A stretch of 64,000 nt of DNA, taken from the NCBI RefSeq assembly GCF_963677195.1, contig NZ_OY781918.1, positions 62,001 to 126,000 of the forward strand, written 5' to 3'. Shown piece after piece: positions 9,398-18,108 of the stretch (within the stretch, counting starts at the first letter, position 1; every line of letters starts with the position of its first letter). The translations under genes were made by a program, and so were the position numbers. A model generated the notes under the pieces. The model saw only the letters and a program-made list of their open reading frames with translations. It had not been told where the DNA came from and made no database searches. Origin of the DNA: an uncultured Marinifilum sp. GTDB lineage: Bacteria; Bacteroidota; Bacteroidia; Bacteroidales; Marinifilaceae.

Positions 9398-10846
9398 ATG
9401 CAACTAAACAGAACAACAGTACCTAATACTAAGATTTACCCAGAAAGAATTTTACAATTTGGTGAAGGAAACTTTCTTCGTGCATTTGTTGAATGGATGA
9501 TCAACAAAATGAATAAAGAAGCCGATTTTAATACCGGTGTAGTAATTGCTCAACCTATTGCCAATGGGTTGGCCGATCTTTTAAATTCTCAGGATGGTTT
9601 ATATCACGTGCAGTTAAAAGGAATGAAAGACGGACAACCTATTAAACAAAATGAATTGATAGATTGCGTTACTCGTGCAATTAATCCTTACACTGAGTAT
9701 GATAAATACCTAGAGGTAATCGACAATCCAGAATTACGTTTTGTGGTTTCCAACACAACCGAAGCTGGTATAAGTTGGGATGAAAGTGATCAATTAGATC
9801 AATCTCCTCAAAACTCTTTTCCTGGAAAAATGACATCATTATTATATCGTCGTTTCAAAACATTTAATGGCGATACTGCCAAGGGATTAATTATTATTTG
9901 CTGTGAGCTAATTGATAGAAATGCAGATTTCCTACAAAAATATGTAAAGCAACATGCCAACAATTGGAATCTTGAACCAGAATTTTTAGCTTGGTTAGAT
10001 GAATCTTGTGCTTTCTGCAATACATTAGTTGACAGAATTGTTCCTGGTTTTCCAAAAGATGACATTGCTGAAGTTCACAAAGAATTAGGTTATGAAGATC
10101 AGTTGGTAACCGTTGGAGAATATTTTCACCTATGGGTAATTGAAGCTCCTCAGTGGGTGAAAAATGAATTTCCTGCCGATAAAGCTGGTCTTGAAGTAAA
10201 ATTCGTTGAAGATATGACCGACTTTAGAGAACAAAAAGTACGGGTATTAAACGGAGCACACACAGGAAGTTTTGCTGTTGCCTTACTATATGGCGTAGAA
10301 ACTGTTCGTGAAACTATTGAACACGATGTGTTGGGTAAATTCATGAATAATATGATTTCAAAAGAAGTATTAAAAACCATTAATGGCGAAGAAGAATACC
10401 TAAACAAATTTGCCAAGAAAATTCTTGAACGCTTTTATAATCCATACGTTCGTCATGAGTGGAAAAGTATTGCTCTAAATTCAATGTCGAAATGGAAAAC
10501 AAGAAACCTTTGTTCTTTAATTGACTATGCAAAAATTAAAAACGAAGTACCTTCTCACCTTTCCTTCTCTTTGGCAGCTCTAATTGCATATTACCGCGGT
10601 GAATATCAAGGAGAAGAAATCAAATTACAAGATGATCAGATTCATATCGATTTCATGAAAAAAGCTTGGGATGGTTTCGAATTAAGCGAAGAAAACACTA
10701 AAAATGTTGTAAAAACAGTACTAGCTTATTCAAATCTTTGGGAATCGGACTTAAACCAAATTGATAATTTAACAGATACCGTTAGCAAACAATTGTATGC
10801 TATTCTTAATAACGGAATTAAAGAAGCAATTAAAACACTTTCGTAA
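9398..10846 (+). CDS. uxaB: Tagaturonate reductase (altronate oxidoreductase)
   Basis: 482 residues, close to the usual family length. It reduces D-tagaturonate to D-altronate with NADH in galacturonate breakdown; it belongs to the mannitol dehydrogenase-like long-chain reductases. Visible marks are the N-terminal Rossmann region with ILQFGEGNFLRAFVEWMI, the segment SNTTEAGI, and the C-terminal catalytic region with KVRVLNGAHTG (Lys, Asn and His of the family active site). The start at 9398 is chosen because the 20 preceding in-frame residues overlap the promoter and operator region. It is followed after 2 bases by uxaA, so the two are one operon under the LacI-type operator. No uronate isomerase or KDG kinase gene is present in the window. 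Confidence 0.93.
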   Translation: MQLNRTTVPNTKIYPERILQFGEGNFLRAFVEWMINKMNKEADFNTGVVIAQPIANGLADLLNSQDGLYHVQLKGMKDGQPIKQNELIDCVTRAINPYTEYDKYLEVIDNPELRFVVSNTTEAGISWDESDQLDQSPQNSFPGKMTSLLYRRFKTFNGDTAKGLIIICCELIDRNADFLQKYVKQHANNWNLEPEFLAWLDESCAFCNTLVDRIVPGFPKDDIAEVHKELGYEDQLVTVGEYFHLWVIEAPQWVKNEFPADKAGLEVKFVEDMTDFREQKVRVLNGAHTGSFAVALLYGVETVRETIEHDVLGKFMNNMISKEVLKTINGEEEYLNKFAKKILERFYNPYVRHEWKSIALNSMSKWKTRNLCSLIDYAKIKNEVPSHLSFSLAALIAYYRGEYQGEEIKLQDDQIHIDFMKKAWDGFELSEENTKNVVKTVLAYSNLWESDLNQIDNLTDTVSKQLYAILNNGIKEAIKTLS

Positions 10847-10848
10847 CA

Positions 10849-12333
10849 ATGGAAAAGTATTTTAAAATACACGGAGATGACAACGTTGTTGTTGCCATTT
10901 TGGCTATCAGCAAAGGAGAATCCATTACTATCGATGGGCAAACTATAAGTCTTGCCAACGATATTCAGGCAGGTCATAAAATTGCTATTAAAAATATTAT
11001 GTCTGGAGAGGATGTAATAAAATATGGCAATCCTATCGGTTATGCTTTATCGGATATTAAAATTGGTGATCATGTACATGTTCAAAATGTGAAAACCAAA
11101 TTATCAGATTGTATGGAGTATGAATATCATCCAAAAATTAAAGAGTTAGAAATAGCTGCTTCCAATAAAACTTTTAAAGGATACAAAAGGAAAAATGGTG
11201 AAGCAGGTATTCGTAACGAATTATGGGTTATTCCAACCGTTGGATGTGTTAATGGACAAGCAAATTCTATTGTTAAGCTGTTTAAAAAGCAAAACAATTT
11301 AGATATTGATAACATACATGTATTTGGCCACAATTACGGATGTTCACAATTAGGCGACGATCACAAGAACACCAGAACTGTTCTGGGAAACATGATAAAA
11401 CACCCAAATGCAGGTGGTGTTTTGGTTCTTGGTTTGGGATGCGAAAACAACCAAATTAACCAGCTTAAAGAATCTCTTGGCGAATTTGATGAAAGCCGAG
11501 TGCGTTTCCTAAATAGTCAGGATGTTGAAGACGAAATTGAAGAAGGAATTAAACTTGTTGACGAACTTTATACCCAAATGCAGTCTGACATAAGAGTTGA
11601 TTGCCCTATTGCAGATTTAAAAATTGGCTTAAAGTGTGGTGGCTCTGATGGATTTAGTGGTATTACTGCCAATCCTCTTTTAGGAGTATTCTCGGATCTG
11701 TTAATTGCAAATGGAGGAAGCACTGTACTTACCGAAGTACCCGAAATGTTTGGCGCTGAGCATATCTTAATGGAAAGAGCCGAAAATAGAGAGGTATTCG
11801 ATAAAACAGTCGCATTAATCAACGATTTTAAGGAATATTTTATTAAGCACAATCAACCAATTTATGAGAATCCATCACCAGGTAATAAAGCTGGTGGAAT
11901 TACAACACTGGAAGATAAATCGCTTGGATGTACTCAAAAAGGAGGATCTGCAAAAATTGTGGATGTACTAAAATATGGTGAAGTTATTCAGAAAAATGGA
12001 TTAAACTTATTATCATCGCCAGGTAACGATTTGGTTGCCGCTTCGGCTTTAGGTTTCTCTGGTTGCCAAATGGTACTATTTACAACAGGTAGAGGAACCC
12101 CATTTGGAAGTTTTATTCCTACTATGAAGGTATCTACCAATAGTAATTTAGCAAAGAAAAAACCGCACTGGATCGATTTTAACGCAGGCACATTACTTGA
12201 AGATGGAGATATTGATGCTTTAGCCGAAAAGTTCTTAAATTACATAATTGAAGTAGCAAGCGGCAAAGAATTAAATCATGAAAAAACCGGATTTAGAGAA
12301 ATCGCAATTTTTAAAACGGGAGTAACCTTATAA
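10849..12333 (+). CDS. uxaA: Altronate dehydratase
   Basis: 494 residues, full family length (UxaA/GarD family). It dehydrates D-altronate to 2-keto-3-deoxygluconate in the cytoplasm, an iron-dependent reaction. An N-terminal SAF domain (about 1-90, VVVAILAISKGESI, HKIAIKNI, IKYGNPIGYA) is followed by the catalytic domain, which opens with GYKRKNGEAGIRNELWVIPTVGCVN. That domain also carries the conserved GHNYGCSQLG, GLGCENNQ, CGGSDGFSGITANP and ECGS-like Cys/His-rich segments. It begins 2 bases after the uxaB stop and is followed by a strong terminator. Together with UxaB it covers two steps of galacturonate/hexuronate use. Confidence 0.95.
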   Translation: MEKYFKIHGDDNVVVAILAISKGESITIDGQTISLANDIQAGHKIAIKNIMSGEDVIKYGNPIGYALSDIKIGDHVHVQNVKTKLSDCMEYEYHPKIKELEIAASNKTFKGYKRKNGEAGIRNELWVIPTVGCVNGQANSIVKLFKKQNNLDIDNIHVFGHNYGCSQLGDDHKNTRTVLGNMIKHPNAGGVLVLGLGCENNQINQLKESLGEFDESRVRFLNSQDVEDEIEEGIKLVDELYTQMQSDIRVDCPIADLKIGLKCGGSDGFSGITANPLLGVFSDLLIANGGSTVLTEVPEMFGAEHILMERAENREVFDKTVALINDFKEYFIKHNQPIYENPSPGNKAGGITTLEDKSLGCTQKGGSAKIVDVLKYGEVIQKNGLNLLSSPGNDLVAASALGFSGCQMVLFTTGRGTPFGSFIPTMKVSTNSNLAKKKPHWIDFNAGTLLEDGDIDALAEKFLNYIIEVASGKELNHEKTGFREIAIFKTGVTL

Positions 12334-12357
12334 TAAAAGGATCTTTGACATTAAAGG

Positions 12358-12383
12358 GGAAGCAGAAATGCTTCCTTTTTTTT
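12358..12383 (+). terminator. Rho-independent terminator of uxaBA
   Basis: GGAAGCA, GAAA tetraloop, TGCTTCC, then eight T residues. It lies 25 bases after the uxaA stop. Confidence 0.92.
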
Positions 12384-12414
12384 GTGCCTCGATTTTTGCA
12401 ATAATTACAAGCAT

Positions 12415-12444
12415 AAAAAAAGAGAATCCATTAATAGATTCTCT
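12415..12444 (-). terminator. Terminator of tRNA-Pro copy 1
   Basis: On the minus strand: GAGAATC stem, 8-nt loop, GATTCTC, then a run of T. It follows the most downstream tRNA-Pro gene. Confidence 0.8.
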
Positions 12445-12449
12445 TTCTG

Positions 12450-12524
12450 TCGGGGTGGCAGGATTCGAACCTGCGACCTCCTCGTCCCAAACGAGGCGCG
12501 ATAACCGGGCTACGCTACACCCCG
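12450..12524 (-). tRNA. tRNA-Pro (anticodon TGG), copy 1
   Basis: 75 nt on the minus strand. Acceptor stem CGGGGTG pairs with CACCCCG, followed by discriminator A. The anticodon stem CTCGT/ACGAG encloses the loop TTGGGAC-type region with anticodon TGG, and the T-arm contains GGTTCGAATCC. CCA is not encoded. It is identical to the two copies to the right. Confidence 0.95.
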
Positions 12525-12554
12525 AAAAATTAATTCCGGTACTTTATATTAGAT

Positions 12555-12580
12555 AAAAAAGAAAAGCTTTCAAACTTTTC
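12555..12580 (-). terminator. Terminator of tRNA-Pro copy 2
   Basis: Minus strand GAAAAG, 8-nt loop, CTTTTC, then six T. Same position relative to the tRNA as in the other two copies but a different stem sequence. Confidence 0.7.
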
Positions 12581-12590
12581 AAAAATTATG

Positions 12591-12665
12591 TCGGGGTGGC
12601 AGGATTCGAACCTGCGACCTCCTCGTCCCAAACGAGGCGCGATAACCGGGCTACGCTACACCCCG
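12591..12665 (-). tRNA. tRNA-Pro (anticodon TGG), copy 2
   Basis: Identical over 75 nt to copies 1 and 3. The flank just 5' of the tRNA (12666-12694) is nearly identical to that of copy 1, showing a tandem duplication with a unit of about 141 bp. Confidence 0.95.
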
Positions 12666-12695
12666 AAAAATTAATTCCGGTACTCTATGTTAGAT

Positions 12696-12723
12696 AAAAA
12701 AAGAGAAGTTTTTAAACTCCTCT
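12696..12723 (-). terminator. Terminator of tRNA-Pro copy 3
   Basis: Minus strand AGAGGAGTTT pairs with AAACTTCTCT (one G-T pair) and is followed by seven T. Confidence 0.75.
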
Positions 12724-12734
12724 AAAAATTTTCG

Positions 12735-12809
12735 TCGGGGTGGCAGGATTCGAACCTGCGACCTCCTCGTCCCAAACGAGGCGCGATAACCGGGCTACGC
12801 TACACCCCG
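12735..12809 (-). tRNA. tRNA-Pro (anticodon TGG), copy 3
   Basis: Identical over 75 nt to copies 1 and 2, 144 bp from copy 2. On its upstream side it is bordered by a relic of tRNA-Ser rather than by the conserved leader of the other copies. Confidence 0.95.
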
Positions 12810-12817
12810 AAAATTTT

Positions 12818-12900
12818 GCGGAGAGAGGGGGATTACTCCTCGTTACACTCGTCATGAACATGTTACGAACCCCGGTTCGAATCATTCATTACTCAACAAG
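12818..12900 (-). pseudogene. Degenerate tRNA relic
   Basis: The 17 bases at 12818-12834 are identical to the 3' end of the neighbouring tRNA-Ser (12940-12956). The match then breaks, and further on a T-arm-like segment (ACCCCGGTTCGAATC near 12873) appears that does not fold with it. No complete cloverleaf can be drawn. It looks like a decayed or recombined copy of a tRNA gene. The exact limits are uncertain. Confidence 0.55.
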
Positions 12901-12938
12901 TCCTCAAGCTCCAAGTTTCAATTATTATTGAAAAACTT

Positions 12939-13029
<91 letters not shown>

Positions 13030-13168
13030 GTATTGCGGTAGCAAAAGTATGTAAATATTTCACATCTGCAAAATATTTTTTCAGCAATAGCTAAAGAATT
13101 TTACTTGTGTTATTATAGTAAATTATAAATCAGCGAGATTCTTAATTAATTTTTTTTTATTTTTTTTC

Positions 13169-13208
13169 AAAAAAATAGCCGAAAAGGGTTTTATTCCCTA
13201 TTTCGGCT
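13169..13208 (-). terminator. Terminator of the floA operon
   Basis: Minus strand AGCCGAAATAGGG pairs with CCCTTTTCGGCT (one bulge) across a 7-nt loop, then a run of seven T. It lies just after the floA stop. Confidence 0.85.
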
Positions 13209-13230
13209 GCTTTCTATAAGAATATTTTAA

Positions 13231-14211
13231 TTACTTTTTCTTTCCTTTATCTTTTGGATTTGCAATATTTTCACGCATGCTTGTATCTGCTTCGATATTT
13301 TTCATGCGGTAATAATCCATTATTCCCAGCTGTCCATTTCTAAAAGCTTCAGCCATTGCTCTTGGAACTTCGGCTTCGGCTTCAATAACCTTGGCACGCA
13401 TTTCCTGAGCCAATGCTTTATTTTCCTGTTCGGATGCCACAGCCATTGCTCTTCTTTCTTCAGCCTTTGCCTGAGCTATCTTTAAATCTGCCTCAGCCTG
13501 ATCGGTTTGAAGAACAGCACCAATATTTTTTCCTATATCAATATCAGCAATATCAATTGAAAGAATTTCGAAAGCAGTACCAGCATCTAGTCCTTTTTCC
13601 AAAACTACTCGAGAAATATAATCAGGATTTTCTAAAACTGCCTTATGCGATTCGTTAGATCCAATAGACGAAACAATACCTTCTCCAACACGAGCAAGAA
13701 CCGTTTCTTCTCCGGCTCCACCTACTAACTGACGAATATTAGCACGAACCGTTACTCTGGCCTTAGCAATTAACTGAATACCATCTTTAGAAACAGCTGT
13801 CACAGGAGGCGTATTAATTACCTTTGGAATAACACTCATCTGAACTGCTTCGTACACATCACGACCGGCCAAATCAATTGCTGTTGCCATTTGAAATGGC
13901 AATTCTATATTAGCTTTAGATGCTGAAACCAAAGCGTGAGTTACCTGGGCTACATGGCCTCCAGCCAGATAGTGAGCTTCCAAATCATCGCGATTTAATA
14001 CCAATCCTGCTTTTGTACCTTCTATTAATGCACTTACAATTACATTTGGCGGAACTTTACGCCAACGCATAAATACAAGTTGTATTAGCGAAATTCTTAC
14101 TCCCGATAAGAGAGCCGAGAACCACAATGCAACTGGAATAAAGAAGAAGAGAATATAAATTCCCACTCCAACAGCAGCAAAAATTAGAACTATTGTACCA
14201 ATTCCTTCCAT
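13231..14211 (-). CDS. floA: Flotillin-like protein FloA (SPFH domain)
   Basis: 326 residues, the normal length for the bacterial YqfA/FloA family. An N-terminal hydrophobic region (about 5-50) anchors it in the membrane. An SPFH domain follows ([34 protein letters not shown] at about 54-87, then [28 protein letters not shown]). The C-terminal part is an Ala/Glu-rich coiled coil (about 235-290, [34 protein letters not shown]). FloA oligomerises into membrane microdomains that organise signalling and secretion complexes. It is the last gene of an operon with nfeD 10 bases upstream; NfeD proteins are known partners of flotillins. Identification is secure; the cargo in this organism is unknown. 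Confidence 0.95.
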   Translation of the reverse strand: MEGIGTIVLIFAAVGVGIYILFFFIPVALWFSALLSGVRISLIQLVFMRWRKVPPNVIVSALIEGTKAGLVLNRDDLEAHYLAGGHVAQVTHALVSASKANIELPFQMATAIDLAGRDVYEAVQMSVIPKVINTPPVTAVSKDGIQLIAKARVTVRANIRQLVGGAGEETVLARVGEGIVSSIGSNESHKAVLENPDYISRVVLEKGLDAGTAFEILSIDIADIDIGKNIGAVLQTDQAEADLKIAQAKAEERRAMAVASEQENKALAQEMRAKVIEAEAEVPRAMAEAFRNGQLGIMDYYRMKNIEADTSMRENIANPKDKGKKK

Positions 14212-14221
14212 TTGAATAGTT

Positions 14222-14686
14222 TTATATAGGTTTTACAATTACTATTTTATCTAAAATGCCAACAACTTCTACTCTCGTTTTCTCATCAATATAAACTCCT
14301 GTAGATTTTGCTTCCACTATTTTTTTATTCAATTTTATCTTACCCATAGGTGCTAAGCGAGATACACAAATACCTTTATCTCCCACATTAACTTTTTCCG
14401 ATTCCAATTTCTCAACTTTCGAATCTAATTCGGTTTTAAGCATTATTTTATTCCAGGTATTCGATTTTAGAGCTAGGATTAAGGATAAAGCGCAAAAAAT
14501 AATTGTTGCTAAAACTGTAAGATGTCCAATTGTATTTCCATAATGATCGTAAGAAAGATAAATTCCTCCTGTAATCATTAAAACACCCCCCAAAGCAGCC
14601 AAAGTAATTCCTGGAATCACTAAAAATTCAAGAAGTAATAGTAGCACTCCCAATACAATAAGCAAAACAATAATTAAGGCAGTCAT
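14222..14686 (-). CDS. nfeD: NfeD-like short membrane protein
   Basis: 154 residues, the short NfeD form without the N-terminal ClpP-like protease domain. Three hydrophobic helices (about 3-21, 25-46, 56-74) are followed by a soluble C-terminal OB-fold domain (about 92-154) with [46 protein letters not shown]. It lies between clpS and floA with gaps of 20 and 10 bases, so they are co-transcribed. Short NfeD proteins bind SPFH/flotillin partners and probably shape membrane domains. Confidence 0.9.
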   Translation of the reverse strand: MTALIIVLLIVLGVLLLLLEFLVIPGITLAALGGVLMITGGIYLSYDHYGNTIGHLTVLATIIFCALSLILALKSNTWNKIMLKTELDSKVEKLESEKVNVGDKGICVSRLAPMGKIKLNKKIVEAKSTGVYIDEKTRVEVVGILDKIVIVKPI

Positions 14687-14706
14687 CTAATAAAATCAAT
14701 TAACAA

Positions 14707-14988
14707 TTATACAATAGTAACTTTCAGGCCCATTTCTACTAAGCGATCTCTCATTGGCCTTATTATACTCATTCTCCCTTTTTTCACATCACACTTTCCT
14801 TTGTAGTGTGTAATATAGGCACATTGTTCGGCCTGTCCTGCATCATGATCACAAACCTCTACTAAAGCATCTACAACAAAATCGAAAGTATGAAAATCAT
14901 CATTGTGTAATAAAAGTGTATTGCGATTTAGTCTGTTACTTAAAATATCGCTCTCTTTATTTGAATATTTCTTATCGCAATTACACAT
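14707..14988 (-). CDS. clpS: ATP-dependent Clp protease adaptor ClpS
   Basis: 93 residues. The ClpS core is visible in LLLHNDDFHTFDFVVDALVEVCDHDAGQAEQCAYITHYKGKCDVKKG: the NDD motif that binds N-degron peptides and the HYKGK segment contacting the Clp ATPase N-domain. ClpS delivers proteins with N-terminal bulky residues to ClpAP-type proteases. The N-terminus carries MCNCDKK, an unusual Cys pair. The gene lies 9 bases after the TPR/SPOR gene and 20 before nfeD, in one operon. No clpA or clpP is adjacent. Confidence 0.88.
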   Translation of the reverse strand: MCNCDKKYSNKESDILSNRLNRNTLLLHNDDFHTFDFVVDALVEVCDHDAGQAEQCAYITHYKGKCDVKKGRMSIIRPMRDRLVEMGLKVTIV

Positions 14989-14997
14989 ATCTCTTCG

Positions 14998-17187
14998 CTA
15001 TTGACGCAATATTTCAAGTGCCTGTTGAATGGTAATTTTGTCTGTTCCCGAAAAAGCAACTGTAAATGCATCGCTTAAACCGGCTTCTCTTAATTCCATT
15101 TTCAATTTACTCACTTTACTATAAGAATCAAAATTACCAACAGTACAAATCGTATATCCTCTATAGTCTTTTGTATAAGCTATAGCATATTTCGAGAAGG
15201 CCTTTAATTTATCTTTCACATCTTGTGTTACATTCTCCGAAAATGCACCTACCTGAACTCTAAACGAAATTCCTACTGATTTTTTTGTCTTGGATTTATT
15301 TGCCGCAGACTTTGGTACTTTAGCAACCGGACTTGCTTGATAATTCTGATCGGTAACTTTAATTGCAGCACTTAAATTGGTCTTTTTACCATTTTTATAT
15401 GCCACAACAAATGCATTAGGGAACAATTGTCTGATTTCAGGAATTGCATCTTTGGCTTTGGCAAATGAAGAATAATTGCCAACCATATATTTGTACAATT
15501 TCCCATTCGACACCAACTCTTCTTTCAATGGATTTAATCCTGAAAAGAAACTTCGTTCTCTCTTGCTTGAGAATACTCCAACTTGCAAATGGTAAACATA
15601 GCCTGTTTCCATTACGGTAGAGTTTACAATTGCTTTTTCAGGTAATTGTTCTGATGTCTTGATTAATTTCAATTGATTACCTGCTGCCACAACATCAGTT
15701 TCAACAGTTCCAACAATATGTTTATTTAAATAATCCGATTCAATTTTTCTTGCCTTAATTAACTTCTCTTTTGCCTGATTTTCCATTTCAAAAGAAGCCT
15801 GTTCCAACTCACTAATTTGCTTGCTTAAATTTGATTTTGCAGCTCCAGATAAAAAACTAAGTTTACTTCGATAATTCTCGGTAACTACTCGCAAGCTATC
15901 CGAATTAAATTCGTCATTTTTAGTTTCTATAAAAAAGTTACGAGCCTCTTTCGATTTAAACTCTGTAAGATAATGATAAGACAATTTGTCGGACACCGCA
16001 AAATTAAAGTAAGGGAAACTCCCCTCCTTAAACTTCATACTATACTTTATTTCCTCGCTCTTAGGAGTAGACTCAAAACTACTGCTTTTAGATGTAGGTT
16101 TTAAAATAGCCAAGTCAACCAATTGGTCGGGATCCATAACCACTTTTTGTTCTGGATATTCCGAGAGTTTAATTCGATATACTGTAAGTTCATTTTTTCC
16201 ATTTTCGCGGCTCGAAGCAAAGCACGCATATTCATCGTTATGATCGGTGGCAAAAAATAAATCGTTAGATGATGAATTTATTGGGAAACCCAAATTCTCA
16301 GGTTCTGTCCAGGTATTTGTAATTTCATTGTAAACCGATTTAAAAATATCAAATCCACCCATACTTGTATGACCTTGCGAACAGAAATAAAAAGTTCTTC
16401 CATCGGCTGCCATATAAGGGAATACTTCATCAAATTCGGTATTTAAAGCTGTAAGTGGCTCCCAATCGTCCCAACCTCCATTTTTTAATCGTTTTGCTCG
16501 ATACAGGTCTCGCCCATTCTTTTTATTTTTTCCAAAACTAGAGAAATATATGTACTGACCTTTTTTAGCTAAACTCGCAACATCTCTATCGCCAGTTCCA
16601 TCGTAACGCGATTTAATCGATTTGGTTTTTTTTGATAATCTATCATCAAATCCTTCGAGCTTATAGTGTCTAAAAAACTCATTTTTATCAACCGTTTTTT
16701 TCTCTTTTAAATCAACAACATAATAAGAATTAACAAGAGGCAAACCATTTTGACACATTACAATTAACTGATCAATTCCTGTTGATTTTTTCTTGTAATA
16801 TTCACGAAATTTTCGGTAGTAACGTATAGCAGAATTAAATTGATAATTCATGTGAAAAGCTCGACCTAAGAAATAAGGTACCGAAGCATTAACATTTCTT
16901 GTTGAAGCAATTTTTAAATGTGAGATCGCCTCAGATATATTGTCATTTAATTCAACCTGACAAACACCTAAATAATAGTTATACTCGGGATCCTGAGGAT
17001 ATACATTTATTAATTCCCCATATAAAGGAAGTGCTTTTTGGTAATTTTCAGAATCGAAAAAAGCAAATGCTTCCTCTTCTATCTGCTGTTCGGTTTTTCC
17101 TCCGCTAAAGCTTTGGGCAAATAATATTTGGGCAATAAACAGAGCGATTATTAGCAAACTACTGCGTAATCTCATAGTTTTATTCAT
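14998..17187 (-). CDS. Exported TPR / PD40 beta-propeller / SPOR-domain protein
   Basis: 729 residues. A Sec signal peptide (about 5-24, ending IAQILFAQ) is followed by TPR-like repeats (about 33-160, EEAFAFFDSENYQKALPLYGELINVYPQDPEYNYYLGVCQVEL). Then come WD40-like PD40 repeats (about 200-340, with YIYFSSFGKNKKNGRDLYRAKRL, EVFPYMAADGRTFYFCSQG and GGFDIFKS). A Lys/Glu-rich helical stretch precedes two C-terminal SPOR domains (about 530-600 and 640-725, YHLQVGVFSS and FRVQVGAFSE) that usually bind peptidoglycan stripped of stem peptides. The architecture resembles PorE/PorW-like envelope proteins of Bacteroidota but lacks an OmpA domain. First gene of the operon with clpS, nfeD and floA. Function unproven. 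Confidence 0.85.
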   Translation of the reverse strand: MNKTMRLRSSLLIIALFIAQILFAQSFSGGKTEQQIEEEAFAFFDSENYQKALPLYGELINVYPQDPEYNYYLGVCQVELNDNISEAISHLKIASTRNVNASVPYFLGRAFHMNYQFNSAIRYYRKFREYYKKKSTGIDQLIVMCQNGLPLVNSYYVVDLKEKKTVDKNEFFRHYKLEGFDDRLSKKTKSIKSRYDGTGDRDVASLAKKGQYIYFSSFGKNKKNGRDLYRAKRLKNGGWDDWEPLTALNTEFDEVFPYMAADGRTFYFCSQGHTSMGGFDIFKSVYNEITNTWTEPENLGFPINSSSNDLFFATDHNDEYACFASSRENGKNELTVYRIKLSEYPEQKVVMDPDQLVDLAILKPTSKSSSFESTPKSEEIKYSMKFKEGSFPYFNFAVSDKLSYHYLTEFKSKEARNFFIETKNDEFNSDSLRVVTENYRSKLSFLSGAAKSNLSKQISELEQASFEMENQAKEKLIKARKIESDYLNKHIVGTVETDVVAAGNQLKLIKTSEQLPEKAIVNSTVMETGYVYHLQVGVFSSKRERSFFSGLNPLKEELVSNGKLYKYMVGNYSSFAKAKDAIPEIRQLFPNAFVVAYKNGKKTNLSAAIKVTDQNYQASPVAKVPKSAANKSKTKKSVGISFRVQVGAFSENVTQDVKDKLKAFSKYAIAYTKDYRGYTICTVGNFDSYSKVSKLKMELREAGLSDAFTVAFSGTDKITIQQALEILRQ

Positions 17188-17339
17188 AGGTTAAATTTCT
17201 TGCTTACAGATTTTTTTGATAAAAAAATCCAAATCAACAACACATTTATTCCCCTCTAACTTTTAAATGAATTCTTTTTACACAAACTCATAACATAGTA
17301 CAGGAGATATAAAAAGTTAATATAGTAAATTATTTATAA

Positions 17340-17369
17340 CAAAGATAATATATTAAGTGTAAGTACAAA
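17340..17369 (-). promoter_or_regulatory. Promoter of the TPR/SPOR-clpS-nfeD-floA operon
   Basis: Minus strand TTTG (17366-17369), 18-bp spacer, TATCTTTG (17340-17347): a full match to the Bacteroidota consensus. It implies a leader of about 145 bases before the start at 17187. Confidence 0.55.
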
Positions 17370-17489
17370 TAACTACACTTGCAATAAAATTAACAAAATA
17401 TAATCTTTATCAGAAAAAAAAGAACCAAAATAAAATGTTTTAGCGGCATTTTTTTTAACTTCATAAGTTGATAATTTTAACATCGAAAA

Positions 17490-17521
17490 TTCGCTCCTGT
17501 ATCAGGATAAAGGTATATTTG
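17490..17521 (+). promoter_or_regulatory. Promoter of bcp
   Basis: TTCG (17490-17493), 20-bp spacer, TATATTTG (17514-17521), with the start codon 20 bases further on. Confidence 0.65.
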
Positions 17522-17541
17522 CAATTCTAATTTTCTATCAA

Positions 17542-18009
17542 ATGGCACACTTAAAAGAAGGAGACAAAGCTCCTGAGTTTAAAGGTATAAACCAAGACAA
17601 CAAACAATTAAGTCTTTCCGACTTTAAAGGTAAGAAGTTGATTCTTTACTTTTATCCGAAAGATAATACTCCAGGATGCACAGCCGAATCGTGCAATTTA
17701 AACGAAAACTACGATTCTCTTACAAAAGCAGGATTTGAAGTTTTAGGTGTGAGCCCTGATAAAATTACATCGCACCAAAAATTTATTGCCAAGCATAATT
17801 TGGCATTCAATCTTATTGCCGATACCGAAAAATTAATTTTAGAAGCATACGGAGCATGGGGAGAAAAAAAATTATATGGTAAAACATATATGGGAGTATT
17901 ACGAACTACCTTTGTTATCTCTGAAGATGGAATTATTGAGAAAATATTTTCAAAGGTAAAAACAAAAGATCATACCAATCAGATATTAACTGAAATGGGA
18001 TTAAAATAG
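17542..18009 (+). CDS. bcp: Thioredoxin-dependent thiol peroxidase (Bcp/PrxQ)
   Basis: 155 residues, full length for the PrxQ family. It reduces hydrogen and organic peroxides with electrons from thioredoxin. The peroxidatic Cys46 lies in PKDNTPGCTAESC and the resolving Cys51 is five residues later, as in atypical 2-Cys PrxQ. The N-terminal KEGDKAPEFKG and FKGKKLILYFYPKD are typical. No signal peptide, so cytoplasmic. It has its own promoter and lies 99 bases before recA; with no terminator between them, some read-through is possible. Confidence 0.95.
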   Translation: MAHLKEGDKAPEFKGINQDNKQLSLSDFKGKKLILYFYPKDNTPGCTAESCNLNENYDSLTKAGFEVLGVSPDKITSHQKFIAKHNLAFNLIADTEKLILEAYGAWGEKKLYGKTYMGVLRTTFVISEDGIIEKIFSKVKTKDHTNQILTEMGLK

Positions 18010-18108
18010 CAATCAGCGGTCAGCTAGCAGCAATATACTAACATTAATTGCTGTATACTGTAAGCAGATAGTTATAAGCTTAATTAAAAAAAAATTAAAA
18101 CACATATT

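Noticed and set aside
12368-12931. Two small plus-strand ORFs reading MAGFEPATSSSQTRRDN-like peptides
   Set aside because: They are the antisense translation of the tRNA-Pro genes, a well-known source of spurious protein annotations.
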